This document shows, in pieces, positions 25,426 to 34,212 of a stretch of 64,000 nucleotides of DNA. How positions within the stretch are numbered: the stretch's first letter is position 1; each line of letters begins with the position of its first letter. The stretch is from Pullichristensenella excrementipullorum (lineage in GTDB: Bacteria > Bacillota > Clostridia > Christensenellales > Aristaeellaceae), in NCBI GenBank assembly GCA_018713365.1, contig DVOU01000025.1:59439-123438 (forward strand). The letters are read 5' to 3'. A program made the position numbers and the translations under genes. Under the pieces are notes generated by a model. It saw only the letters and a program-made list of their open reading frames with translations, made no database searches and was not told the origin of the DNA.

Positions 25426-26376
25426 ATGTTGTACATCGGCATCGACGTGGGAGGCACCACCGCCAAGGCCGGCGTGGTGGACGAAGAGGGAAAAATACTG
25501 TCAAAGTCCGTCTGCAGGACGGGCAAGGAGCGCGCTTTTGAGGACATCGCCGCCGACATGGCGGAGCTTTGCCGCCGCGTGGTGCGCGAAAGCGGCCACG
25601 AGATGGCGGACATCGCCGCCGTGGGCGTGGGCATCCCCGGCGAGCAGGACCCCAGGAGCGGTCTGGTGGCCTTCTGCAACAACCTTGGCTGGGTGAACGT
25701 GCCGCTGATGCAGCGTCTGCGCGAGGCGCTGGGCCTGAGCGTGTATGTGGACAACGACGCCAATGTCGCGGCGCTGGCCGAGAGCGCGTTCGGCGCTTCC
25801 CGGGACGTGAAAAGCAGCATACTTGTCACCCTTGGAACCGGCGTGGGCGGCGGCATCGTCGAAAACCGGCGCGTGCGCACCGGCGCGCACGGCGTGGGCG
25901 GCGAGATCGGCCACATGGTGGTGGTCATGGACGGCGAAAAATGCAACTGCGGCCACCGCGGCTGCTGGGAAAAGTACGCCAGCGCCACGGCCATCATCCG
26001 CATGGGCCGCGCGCTGATGGAAGAAAAACCCGATTGCGCCCTCGCCCGGCAGCTGGGCGGCGACGCGGCGCAGCTCAACGCCAAGGCGGTGCTTGACCTT
26101 GCCAAGGCGGGCGACGCGGACTGCATGGGCATCTTTGAGACCTATGTGAAGTACCTGTGCGTGGGGCTTGCCAACCTCATCAACATCTACGACCCCGACA
26201 TGATCGTGCTTGGCGGCGGCGTGGCCTACGCGGGCGACTTTTTGCTGGACGCCGTGCGCGCCGCGCTGGGCGACTATGTGTACTGCCCGGCGCTCTCTTG
26301 GGCGCGGGTGGAGCTGGCCCGCATGGGCAACGACGCGGGCATCATCGGCGCGGCCATGCTGGGGAGGGCGGAATGA
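25426..26376 (+). CDS. glk: ROK-family glucokinase
   Basis: 316 residues from ATG 25426 (GAGGA six bases upstream); ATG 25420, overlapping the hprK stop, is the alternative. ATP-binding GIDVGGTTAKAG at the N-terminus, catalytic VDNDANVAALAE, LGTGVGGGI, and the ROK zinc motif CNCGHRGCWE around residues 173-182. The set matches glucokinases of Firmicutes, which make glucose 6-phosphate. Sits between hprK and the DUF1846 gene with overlaps on both sides. Confidence 0.92.
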   Translation: MLYIGIDVGGTTAKAGVVDEEGKILSKSVCRTGKERAFEDIAADMAELCRRVVRESGHEMADIAAVGVGIPGEQDPRSGLVAFCNNLGWVNVPLMQRLREALGLSVYVDNDANVAALAESAFGASRDVKSSILVTLGTGVGGGIVENRRVRTGAHGVGGEIGHMVVVMDGEKCNCGHRGCWEKYASATAIIRMGRALMEEKPDCALARQLGGDAAQLNAKAVLDLAKAGDADCMGIFETYVKYLCVGLANLINIYDPDMIVLGGGVAYAGDFLLDAVRAALGDYVYCPALSWARVELARMGNDAGIIGAAMLGRAE

Positions 26377-27854
26377 TGCGGCAGGGCTTTGACAACGACA
26401 TGTACATCCGCCTGCAATCCGAGCGCATCCGCGAGCGCATCGCCCAGTTCGGCGGCAAACTGTATCTGGAATTTGGCGGCAAATTGTTTGACGACAACCA
26501 CGCCTCGCGCGTGCTGCCCGGCTTTCAGCCCGACAGCAAGCTGCGCATGCTCAAGACGCTGGCCGATCGCGCCGAGGTGGTGATCGCCGTCAACGCGCAG
26601 GACATCGAATCCAACAAACTGCGCGGCGATCTGGGCATCGGCTACGACGCGGAGACGCTGCGCCTGATCGACTCCTTCCGCGAGGCGGGTCTGTATGTGG
26701 GCAGCGTGGTCATCACCCGCTTTGGCGGGCAGGCGGCGGAGGCCTACAAGCGGCGGCTGGAAAATCAGGGCATCCGCGTGTTCCGCCACTACGCCATCGA
26801 GGGCTATCCCTCCAACCTCAACCACATCGTTTCCAGCGACGGCTACGGCCGCAACGACTATATCGAGACCAGCCGCGAACTGGTGGTGGTCACCGCGCCC
26901 GGCCCCGGCTCGGGCAAGATGGCCACGTGCCTGAGCCAGCTCTACCATGAGTACAAGCGCGGCATCAAGGCCGGTTACGCCAAGTTCGAGACCTTCCCCG
27001 TCTGGAACCTGCCACTCAAGCACCCGGTGAACCTCGCCTACGAGGCCGCCACCGCGGACTTAAACGACGTCAACATGATCGACCCCTACCACATGGAGGC
27101 CTACGGCAAGCTGGCGGTCAACTACAACCGCGATGTGGAGATCTTCCCCGTATTGCGCGCCATCTTCGAGCGCATTCAGGGCAAGTCGCCCTACCAGTCG
27201 CCCACGGACATGGGCGTGAACATGGCCGGTTTCTGCATCACCGACGATGACGCCTGCTGCGACGCCTCGCGGCGCGAGATCGTGCGCCGCTACTTTGCCG
27301 CCGGCTGCGCCAAATTGCGCGGCTCGGGCGACGACGAGGCCGTGGGCAAGATCGAGATCCTCATGGAACAGGCGGGCGTTTCCCCGGAGAACCGCCGCTC
27401 GGCGCGCGCCGCCAACGCTCTGGAGGCCGCCACCGGCAAGCCCGCCGCCGCCATGGAGCTGGCCGACGGCAGCGTGGTCACCGGCAAGACCAAGGACCTG
27501 CTCGGCTGCGCCAGCGCCATGCTGCTCAACGCGCTGAAGACGCTGGCGGGCATCCCGGACGAGGTGAAATTGATCGCCGAGCGCGTCATCGAGCCCATCC
27601 AGCAGCTGAAGGTGACCTCGCTGCACAACCGCAACCCGCGATTGCACACCGACGAGGTGCTTATCGCCCTCTCCATCTGCGCCGTGGACGACCCGTTCGC
27701 CGCGCGCGCCATCGCCCAACTGCCGCGGCTGAAGGGGCTGGAGGCGCACGCCAGCGTGCTGCTCTCGCCCGTGGACGAGGACACCTTCCGCCGCCTCGGC
27801 GTGAACCTCACCTGTCAGCCCAAACACGAGACGCAGCGGCTCTACTACCGCTGA
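26373..27854 (+). CDS. DUF1846 family protein
   Basis: 493 residues; ATG 26373 overlaps the glk stop (ATGA), and ATG 26376 has better spacing to GGAGG. The N-terminal FDNDMYIRLQSERIRERI, GGKLYLEFGGKLFDD and HASRVLPGF are near-diagnostic for DUF1846, which also shows a GPGSGKMATCLSQ phosphate-binding-like loop. Crystal structures exist for the family, but its reaction is unknown to me. Fourth gene of the HAD-hprK-glk operon; a strong terminator follows. Confidence 0.9.
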   Translation: MMRQGFDNDMYIRLQSERIRERIAQFGGKLYLEFGGKLFDDNHASRVLPGFQPDSKLRMLKTLADRAEVVIAVNAQDIESNKLRGDLGIGYDAETLRLIDSFREAGLYVGSVVITRFGGQAAEAYKRRLENQGIRVFRHYAIEGYPSNLNHIVSSDGYGRNDYIETSRELVVVTAPGPGSGKMATCLSQLYHEYKRGIKAGYAKFETFPVWNLPLKHPVNLAYEAATADLNDVNMIDPYHMEAYGKLAVNYNRDVEIFPVLRAIFERIQGKSPYQSPTDMGVNMAGFCITDDDACCDASRREIVRRYFAAGCAKLRGSGDDEAVGKIEILMEQAGVSPENRRSARAANALEAATGKPAAAMELADGSVVTGKTKDLLGCASAMLLNALKTLAGIPDEVKLIAERVIEPIQQLKVTSLHNRNPRLHTDEVLIALSICAVDDPFAARAIAQLPRLKGLEAHASVLLSPVDEDTFRRLGVNLTCQPKHETQRLYYR

Positions 27855-27865
27855 GTGCTGACCGC

Positions 27866-27908
27866 CGCCCCGGACGGCCGACCGCGCGCCGACCGGGGCG
27901 TTGTTTTT
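27866..27908 (+). terminator. Terminator after the hprK-glk-DUF1846 operon
   Basis: CGCCCCGG (27866-27873) pairs with CCGGGGCG (27893-27900), followed by TTGTTTTT. Confidence 0.75.
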
Positions 27909-27957
27909 CCGCCCGCGCGGGCAAACTGTATCTGTTCTTTGGGAAGGAAGGCTTTGT

Positions 27958-29160
27958 ATGCGCGCCTATGAACGCCTGTTGCGCTATGTAAAATTCGACA
28001 CCGCTTCCGACGCTTCCAGCCAGAGCTGCCCCAGCACGAAAAAACAGCTGGCGCTGGCCAAAGCGCTGGTGGAGGAACTCTCCGGCCTCGGGCTTGCCGA
28101 CGCCCGCGTGGACAAGTTCGGCTATGTCTACGCCACCTTGCCCGCCAACTGCGAGGGGCAGCCCACCATCGGCCTCATCGCCCACATGGACACGGTGGAC
28201 GTCGTGCCCACCACGGGCGTTTGCCCCGTGCTTCTGCCCTACGAGGGCGGGCCCATCGCGCTGCAAAACGGCGACGTGCTTGCGCCGGAGCAGTACCCCG
28301 GCATCGAGGCGCGCCGGGGCAAGACGCTGATCGTCACCAACGGAAACACGCTTCTGGGCGCGGACGACAAGGCCGGCATCGCCGAGATCGTCACCGCGCT
28401 GGAAACGCTTGCGCATGACCCCGCCATTCCCCACGGGACGGTGAAGGTGGCCTTCACGCCCGATGAGGAGATCGGGCGCGGCGCGGACAGATTCGACGTG
28501 CAGGGCTTTGGCGCCGACTTTGCCTACACCGTGGACGGCGGCGACGTGGGCGGCATCGAATACGAGAACTTCAACGCCGCCTCGGCGGTCTACACCATCC
28601 ACGGCGTCAGCGTCCACCCCGGCTCGGCCAAGGGGCGCATGGTCAACGCCAACCGCCTCGCCTGTGAATTAAACGCCCTCTTCCCCGGGGAGGAAGTGCC
28701 CGAGCGCACCGAGGGCTACGAGGGCTTTTACCACCTCTGCGACCTGCGCGGCAGCGTGGAGGAGTGCCTTTTGCACTACATCATCCGCGACCACGACCGC
28801 GCGCGCTTTGAGGCGCGCAAGCGCTACGCCGCCGATGTGGCCGAGGCGATGAACGCGCGCTATGGCGCGGGCACTGTGGAGGTGAAGCTCGTCGATTCCT
28901 ACTACAACATGCGCGAGGTGATGGAAAAGCACATGGACGTCATCCATCGCGCCGAGGAAGCCTGCCGCGCCGTGGGCATTAGGCCGCACAGCGCGCCCAT
29001 CCGCGGCGGCACGGACGGCTGCCGGCTCTCCTTCATGGGCCTGCCCTGCCCGGACCTGGGCACCGGCGGCTTCAACTACCACAGCCGCCATGAACTGATC
29101 GCCATCGAGGACATGGACGCGGTGACGGCCATGCTCGTCGAGCTGGTGCGGGCGCGGTAG
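27958..29160 (+). CDS. pepT: Peptidase T (tripeptide aminopeptidase)
   Basis: 400 residues from ATG 27958 with GGGAAGGAAGG upstream; the frame upstream of it is only the terminator region. M20 metallopeptidase: GLIAHMDTVDVVP (zinc His/Asp), LGADDKAG, TPDEEIGRGAD with the catalytic Glu pair, HPGSAKGRM and RGGTDGCRLSFMGLPCPDLGTGG. It releases N-terminal residues from tripeptides in the cytoplasm. Flanked by terminators on both sides, so monocistronic. Confidence 0.95.
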   Translation: MRAYERLLRYVKFDTASDASSQSCPSTKKQLALAKALVEELSGLGLADARVDKFGYVYATLPANCEGQPTIGLIAHMDTVDVVPTTGVCPVLLPYEGGPIALQNGDVLAPEQYPGIEARRGKTLIVTNGNTLLGADDKAGIAEIVTALETLAHDPAIPHGTVKVAFTPDEEIGRGADRFDVQGFGADFAYTVDGGDVGGIEYENFNAASAVYTIHGVSVHPGSAKGRMVNANRLACELNALFPGEEVPERTEGYEGFYHLCDLRGSVEECLLHYIIRDHDRARFEARKRYAADVAEAMNARYGAGTVEVKLVDSYYNMREVMEKHMDVIHRAEEACRAVGIRPHSAPIRGGTDGCRLSFMGLPCPDLGTGGFNYHSRHELIAIEDMDAVTAMLVELVRAR

Positions 29161-29246
29161 ACGGAGGCGGGCGCCTGAAAACGCGCTGTGCCGACGCGGC
29201 GCTGATCGCGCAGAAGGCCGCCGCGCGCAACCGCCGCGTAGACGTT

Positions 29247-29281
29247 CGCCCGAGGCTTCAAGTGGCCTCGGGCGTTTTTTT
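29247..29281 (+). terminator. Terminator after pepT
   Basis: 10-bp stem CGCCCGAGGC (29247-29256) / GCCTCGGGCG (29265-29274), 8-base loop, then seven T. Confidence 0.9.
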
Positions 29282-30543
29282 CAGCGCGCGCCGCTGCGTA
29301 CGGGGCTGGGCTTGCGGCCGGTGTTCGTATCGTCATGGCGGCGGTCCCGCAATTCGGGAATGGGGTTTTCCTCCGTCTCCCAGCGGTAGTCCTGACCATT
29401 TTGGGCGATATAGCGGTCGATGACCATGTGGCTGGGCACGGCGGCGACGTCCTTGTTGACGATGGCCTGATACTGGAAGAACTCGAAGTCCGGCTTGAGG
29501 GCGGAGACGTTTTCCCAGCTTTCGCGCACGGCGGTGTCGCAGACGGTGCTTTGCAAAACGCCCCGCACGTAGGCGATGTTCTCCTTGAGCGTCAGGGGCG
29601 CGGGGAACTCGGGACGCGGGATGACCTCCCGCCAGTCCTTGCGCTCATATTCGCCAAGCAGGCGCGCGGCGATGTGCAGGTGGGTGATCTCCTGCTCAAA
29701 AAGCTGCTGCCATATGCCGCGGATGGCGGGGCAGGTCTCGGTCTGGACGCAGGACCAGTAGAGGTAGCACTCGGTGTACTGGTGCATGAGCAGTCCCTCC
29801 AGCCAGCTCTCATGCACGTCCATGAGGCTGCCGTACTGGGAGACGTGCTGCTCCTCGACCATGCCGATCTCCTGATAGAGCTTGCGGCCCAGTTCCGTGG
29901 GGTAGAGGCCGCAGACGTTCATATAGTAGTTCATCGTCTGCTGTTCGGCGGCGGTGATGATGCCCACGGCCAGTTTGGTCACGGGGTCGGCGCTGCGGTC
30001 GATGGGCTTTTTGATGGAATCGTAGGGGTGGCGGTGGTGGGCGATGGTCGGGCGGCCGGGCATGATCTCCGTGTAGCGGCCGACGATGTCCTCCGCCTTG
30101 ACATTCGTCTCCATATCCAAAAGGTCGGCGTAGCGGTAGAGGTGGTCGAAGTCCTCCAAAAGGGCGAAATCGAGCGCGCGCTTGACATACCCGTCGCCCA
30201 CCATCTGCGCCAGCGCCGCGGTGAGATCCACGGCCAGCTGTTCGTAGCCGATGGTGTGTTCGAGGATGGTCTCGTCGGCGGGCTTTAACATGCTGATGAG
30301 CTTTTGCTGCTGCTGTTCGCCGCGGCGGATGCGGGCGAGCTGGCGGCGTAGTTCGTTGTCGCCGCAGTGGCGGGAAAACTGGTGCGAAAACCAGTTGGCC
30401 TCGAACTCCGTGCCGTTCATGAGGATGATGCGCGTGCGCGTGTAGGGGTCCACGCTGTGCTTGTCGTAGGGCTGGGCGTACAGGCGCGGCCAGTCGAAAA
30501 AGGTGTCGTTCATCCTGCCGGGGGTCTGGGCAAAGGGATCCAT
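29281..30543 (-). CDS. Ferritin-like diiron-type protein (420 aa), function unknown
   Basis: Start ATG 30543 with GGAGGT seven bases upstream. No signal peptide. The middle holds a four-helix metal-site pattern in the order E, ExxH, E, ExxH: Glu200 (AAEQQ), EEQH 230-233, Glu258 (YTECY) and EITH 285-288. This is the ligand set of ferritin-like diiron or dimanganese proteins. A second acidic/His helix region precedes it (residues 95-134). N-terminal DWPRLYAQPYDKHSVDPYTRTRIILMNGTE is conserved-looking. I cannot name the family or reaction. Divergent from the RCC1 gene. Confidence 0.65.
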   Translation of the reverse strand: MDPFAQTPGRMNDTFFDWPRLYAQPYDKHSVDPYTRTRIILMNGTEFEANWFSHQFSRHCGDNELRRQLARIRRGEQQQQKLISMLKPADETILEHTIGYEQLAVDLTAALAQMVGDGYVKRALDFALLEDFDHLYRYADLLDMETNVKAEDIVGRYTEIMPGRPTIAHHRHPYDSIKKPIDRSADPVTKLAVGIITAAEQQTMNYYMNVCGLYPTELGRKLYQEIGMVEEQHVSQYGSLMDVHESWLEGLLMHQYTECYLYWSCVQTETCPAIRGIWQQLFEQEITHLHIAARLLGEYERKDWREVIPRPEFPAPLTLKENIAYVRGVLQSTVCDTAVRESWENVSALKPDFEFFQYQAIVNKDVAAVPSHMVIDRYIAQNGQDYRWETEENPIPELRDRRHDDTNTGRKPSPVRSGAR

Positions 30544-30614
30544 ATCGCATACCTCCTTTTCGCCAGTTTTCCCGTGCAAGGCGCAAAACATTCGTGATAA
30601 AACTGTGTCAATAC

Positions 30615-30643
30615 TTGCAATATTTGTTGAAATACGGTATCAT
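30615..30643 (+). promoter_or_regulatory. Promoter of the RCC1-repeat gene
   Basis: TTGCAA (30615-30620), 17-bp spacer, TATCAT (30638-30643), 33 bases upstream of the start. Confidence 0.7.
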
Positions 30644-30675
30644 AAGAACAGTTGGGCAAAAGGGAGGGAACGCTC

Positions 30676-32955
30676 ATGAAACGTTTATTGGCATGTCTTT
30701 TATCTCTGTTTCTGGTTCTGAGCTGCGGCGCGCTGGCGGAGGAAGCTCCCGCGCGCGAAAGCGCCATCTTTGTCGAGGCCGGGTACGCGCATTCGTTCGC
30801 GCTCGACGCGGACGGCACTTTGTGGGCCTGGGGCGCCGGGGAGTACGGCCGTTTGGGCACGGGCTCCTCGTATTCGGCGTACAGCCCCGAGGAAGTGGAG
30901 CTGGACGACGTGGTGGAGGCGTCGGCGGGCTGGTATCATTCCCTGTTCCGCACCGCTGACGGCGGCGTCTACGCCGCGGGCTGCAATTACGACTACGGCC
31001 AGCTCGGCAACGGCACCGGCCTTGACCGCAGTATGCCCGTACACATCATGGACGACGGCATGCAGGTGCTGGCCAGCCGCGACTTTTCCGCCGCCCTGAA
31101 GACGGACGGCACGCTGTGGACCTGGGGCCGCAACGACAAAGGGCAGCTCGGCCTTGGACACACCGACACGCAGACGACCCCGGCGCAGGTGGCGCTTAAG
31201 GACGTGGCGGAGATCGCCGCCGGCGAGAGCTTCATGCTCGCGCGCACGAAGGACGGCAGCCTCTACATTTGGGGCGACAACACCTACGGGCAGATCCCCG
31301 GATCGGAAGAAGAATACGTGAGCGAGCCTGTGCTGATGGAGGACATCGGCAATGTGCGCAGCGTGCGCGCGGGCAACAACCACGCGCTGGCGCTGCTCGC
31401 GGACGGCACCGTGCGCGTTTGGGGCGACGACTACTACGAGCAGTTTGGCGGCGGCGAGGAAGCGCTGAACGCCTTCATCGCCGAAAACAGCCTGACCATT
31501 GAAGCCATCGACGCCGGCGGCGACATGTGCGCCATGCGCGATGCGGACGGCAACTGGTATCTGTGGGGCGACATGATGGGCGATGCGCCCACGCACATGG
31601 AGCGGACAAACGTCGCCAGCCTCTCTCTGGGCTACTGGCACGCGCTGGCCGCCGAGGGAGACGGCACGCTCTGGGGGCGCGGCGATGACAGCAGTTGGCA
31701 GCTCGGTTTGCTCTCCTCCTCGGAAAACGCGCACCTGAACTGGTGCGAGCTTTCCATCGACCTGAGCGGCAAGACGCGCGCGGCGCGCCCGCCCCGGGAA
31801 CAGGACAAGGCGCGGCCGGTGGAGCCGTTCGCGGGCGAGGTCATGCCCGTGGCGGCGGGGTATTATGCTTCCTTCGCCATCGCCGACAACGGCGAGGTCT
31901 GGGCCTGGGGCCGCAACGACTACGGCCAGCTCGGTCTGGGCGACGAGGAGATGCGCGACGCGCCGGAAAAGCTGGAACTGACGAATGTCGTACAGGTGGC
32001 CGCGGGCGACTATCACACCCTCTTCCTCACCGGCGACGGCCAGCTCTACGGCGCGGGCTGCAGCGAGGACTACGACCAGCTGGCCACGGGCGAGTTTGAA
32101 AACGAGAGCGCGCCGGTGGCGATCATGGACGGCATCGCGCGCATTTGGGCGGGGCGGGACTTCTCCATCGCCCTGGACGAGGACGGGAACTACTGGGGCT
32201 GGGGCGACAACACCCTGGGCCAGCTCGGCCTCGGACACGCCGACCCCGTGGAAGGGCCGACGCAGCTGCCGCTTGAAAACGTGGTGGACCTTGCCGTGGG
32301 CAAGCAGTTCGCGGCGGCGCTGCTGGAGGACGGGACCGTGTGGACCTGGGGCGACAACACCTACGGCCAGCTCGGCGTCGGCGAGGGCGAAAGCACGCTT
32401 TCGCCCGTGCGGGTGGAGCTTGAGAACGTCGTCTCCATCGCCGCGGGCGGGGCGCACATGCTGGCGCTGGACGCCGACGGCGTGGTCTGGGCCTGGGGCT
32501 CGGGCTGGTACGGCCAGCTCGGCATCGGCGGCGACAGCGACCGCTTCACTCCCGTGGAGGTCGAGTCCGCGCAGGGCGTCAGCGCCGTCATCGCCGGCGG
32601 CGACACCTCCTGCGCCCGCATGCTGGATGCGCAGGTGTCGCTCTGGGGCGCGTACTTCTACGACGAGCCTTACGAAGAGCAGATCGCCCTGTGGGACGAT
32701 GTGAACTACGAGTACCACTACGTTGACATCGAGGCCATCGCCATGGGCAGTTTCCACGTCATCGCCACGGATGAGGACGGCAACGTCTACACCAACGGCG
32801 GCAACGACTACGGTCAGCTTGGAGATGGCGGCGCCATCGCCGAGGGCGGCTTCCACTACTACGACTGGGTGGACACGGGGCTTGATCTCGCGCACAGCGA
32901 GTACACCGAGCCCAGCGACGAGATCGACGCGCCTGACCACGGACAGGCGCTGTAA
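30676..32955 (+). CDS. Secreted RCC1-repeat beta-propeller protein
   Basis: 759 residues from ATG 30676 (GGGAGGG upstream). Signal peptide MKRLLACLLSLFLVLSCGALA; the Cys is close to a lipobox but not clearly one. Then about a dozen RCC1-type units of roughly 50 residues, each with a LWxWGxNxxGQLG core (for example TLWTWGRNDKGQLGLG, WAWGRNDYGQLGLG, YWGWGDNTLGQLGLG). Two sets of repeats, about residues 35-370 and 400-740, flank a basic linker near 380-395, suggesting two seven-bladed propellers. Likely an extracellular binding scaffold; partner unknown. Confidence 0.88.
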   Translation: MKRLLACLLSLFLVLSCGALAEEAPARESAIFVEAGYAHSFALDADGTLWAWGAGEYGRLGTGSSYSAYSPEEVELDDVVEASAGWYHSLFRTADGGVYAAGCNYDYGQLGNGTGLDRSMPVHIMDDGMQVLASRDFSAALKTDGTLWTWGRNDKGQLGLGHTDTQTTPAQVALKDVAEIAAGESFMLARTKDGSLYIWGDNTYGQIPGSEEEYVSEPVLMEDIGNVRSVRAGNNHALALLADGTVRVWGDDYYEQFGGGEEALNAFIAENSLTIEAIDAGGDMCAMRDADGNWYLWGDMMGDAPTHMERTNVASLSLGYWHALAAEGDGTLWGRGDDSSWQLGLLSSSENAHLNWCELSIDLSGKTRAARPPREQDKARPVEPFAGEVMPVAAGYYASFAIADNGEVWAWGRNDYGQLGLGDEEMRDAPEKLELTNVVQVAAGDYHTLFLTGDGQLYGAGCSEDYDQLATGEFENESAPVAIMDGIARIWAGRDFSIALDEDGNYWGWGDNTLGQLGLGHADPVEGPTQLPLENVVDLAVGKQFAAALLEDGTVWTWGDNTYGQLGVGEGESTLSPVRVELENVVSIAAGGAHMLALDADGVVWAWGSGWYGQLGIGGDSDRFTPVEVESAQGVSAVIAGGDTSCARMLDAQVSLWGAYFYDEPYEEQIALWDDVNYEYHYVDIEAIAMGSFHVIATDEDGNVYTNGGNDYGQLGDGGAIAEGGFHYYDWVDTGLDLAHSEYTEPSDEIDAPDHGQAL

Positions 32956-32960
32956 GGCAC

Positions 32961-32990
32961 GGGGAGCGGGCGAATGCCGCTCCCCCTTTT
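32961..32990 (+). terminator. Terminator after the RCC1 gene
   Basis: GGGGAGCGG (32961-32969) / CCGCTCCCC (32977-32985), loop GCGAATG, then CTTTT. Confidence 0.85.
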
Positions 32991-33030
32991 GCCATTTTTC
33001 GGGGATGCGCGGCGCGCTCGGAAAAAGCGC

Positions 33031-33059
33031 TTGCATTCTTTCGCGCTTTGTGGTATACT
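33031..33059 (+). promoter_or_regulatory. Promoter of the SRP RNA gene
   Basis: TTGCAT (33031-33036), 17-bp spacer, TATACT (33054-33059). Confidence 0.85.
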
Positions 33060-33065
33060 ATCCCT

Positions 33066-33198
33066 TGTTCCACGGGTGATGACGATCGGGTCCCGTGCGG
33101 CGTCATGCTGCGAATCGTGTCAGGGTCGGAAGGCAGCAGCACTAAACAGAAGTTGGCGCGCGCCGCGGGGTATGCCTGGTCTGAGTCCGTGGGATTTT
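33066..33198 (+). ncRNA. ffs: Signal recognition particle RNA
   Basis: The helix 8 signature GTCAGGGTCGGAAGGCAGCA with its GGAA tetraloop lies at about 33119-33138. The ends TTCCACGG (33068-33075) and CCGTGGGA (33187-33194) pair over eight bases, closing the molecule, and a T stretch follows. Length is about 130 nt, between the roughly 100-nt small bacterial form and the roughly 270-nt Bacillus form. The RNA scaffolds Ffh in co-translational targeting. End positions are estimated. Confidence 0.9.
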
Positions 33199-33210
33199 CT
33201 TTTGGGCGCA

Positions 33211-33251
33211 AAATGCCCCCACTTCCGAAACATGGAGGCGGGGGCATTTTT
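33211..33251. terminator. Bidirectional terminator between SRP RNA and ispE
   Basis: AAATGCCCCC (33211-33220) / GGGGGCATTT (33240-33249) with A and T runs outside both arms. The ispE stop codon abuts it. Confidence 0.85.
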
Positions 33252-34084
33252 CAGCACGTCCACGTAAACAGCGCGCCGGGCAGGGCTTCGGCGGCGCGCA
33301 GGGCCTCGGCGGCGGTGCGGAAGACGCCGAACACGGCGGAGCCGCTGCCGCTCATGCGCGCCACGCGCGCGCCCAACGCCCGCAGCGCGCGCAGGGCTGC
33401 GCCGATCTCCGGCATCAGCGATATGGAGGGCGCTTCCAGCGCGTTGCCGCAAAGGCGGTCCATGCCGTCCAGATCGCGGGCGAGGATGGCCCGGGCGAGG
33501 GCAGCGTTGTCAAGGCCCAATGTCCTTCCCACGCGGTCGTATTCGGAAAACACCTGCGCGGTGGACAGGCCGCGGCCTACATGCAGAAGCACCAGCGGAA
33601 AGCGCTCGCCTTCGCCCAGCGGGGTGATCTTCTCCCCCATGCCGCGCACGCGGGCGAAGCCTCCGGCGATGCAGTAGGGCACGTCCGCGCCCAGTTTGCG
33701 GCCGATCTTCAAAAGTTCAGAGAGGGGCAAGCGCAGATCCCAGAGGCGGTCCAGGGCGATGAGCGTGGCGGCGCAATCGGCGCTGCCTCCACCCAGCCCG
33801 GCGCGGATGGGGATGTGCTTGGCGAGGGTGATGCGCGCGCCATAGTGCCGCCCCATGTGGTCGTTGAGCGCCTGCGCGGCCTGCAAAACGAGGTCGCGCC
33901 CGCCCTCGGACAGCGTGCGGCCGCCCACGGTCAGCGTCAGAAAGCGGGCGCGCTCGAAGGTGAGCGTGTCGGACAGGTCGATGCGCTGCATGAGCATGTC
34001 CAGTTCGTGGTAGCCATCGTCGCGGCCGGCGCACACGTCCAGCGACCAGTTGATCTTCGCCTGCGCCCGCACGGTGATCTTCAT
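33251..34084 (-). CDS. ispE: 4-diphosphocytidyl-2-C-methyl-D-erythritol kinase
   Basis: 277 residues from ATG 34084, preceded by GGGGGAG. GHMP kinase: AKINWSLDV near the start, the ATP loop PIRAGLGGGSADCAA, LGADVPYCI and a C-terminal ARMSGSGSAVFGVF motif. IspE performs the ATP-dependent step of the non-mevalonate isoprenoid pathway. Its own -10 box lies at 34132-34137 and no other pathway genes are near. Confidence 0.94.
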   Translation of the reverse strand: MKITVRAQAKINWSLDVCAGRDDGYHELDMLMQRIDLSDTLTFERARFLTLTVGGRTLSEGGRDLVLQAAQALNDHMGRHYGARITLAKHIPIRAGLGGGSADCAATLIALDRLWDLRLPLSELLKIGRKLGADVPYCIAGGFARVRGMGEKITPLGEGERFPLVLLHVGRGLSTAQVFSEYDRVGRTLGLDNAALARAILARDLDGMDRLCGNALEAPSISLMPEIGAALRALRALGARVARMSGSGSAVFGVFRTAAEALRAAEALPGALFTWTC

Positions 34085-34131
34085 GCGCTCTCCCCCATCG
34101 CTTTGGTAACGGCCCATGGCCGCCAACGTTC

Positions 34132-34137
34132 ATTATA
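34132..34137 (-). promoter_or_regulatory. -10 box of ispE
   Basis: TATAAT preceded by TGC (extended -10), about 48 bases upstream of the start. No good -35. Confidence 0.6.
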
Positions 34138-34178
34138 GCACGCTTTCCGCCGCCACGTGTTAAAAATCGGCTCTGTGC

Positions 34179-34206
34179 TTGCATATTTTCAAAATCGGTT
34201 TATAAT
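34179..34206 (+). promoter_or_regulatory. Promoter of the serS leader
   Basis: TTGCAT (34179-34184), 16-bp spacer, TATAAT (34201-34206). Confidence 0.8.
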
Positions 34207-34212
34207 GATAGT

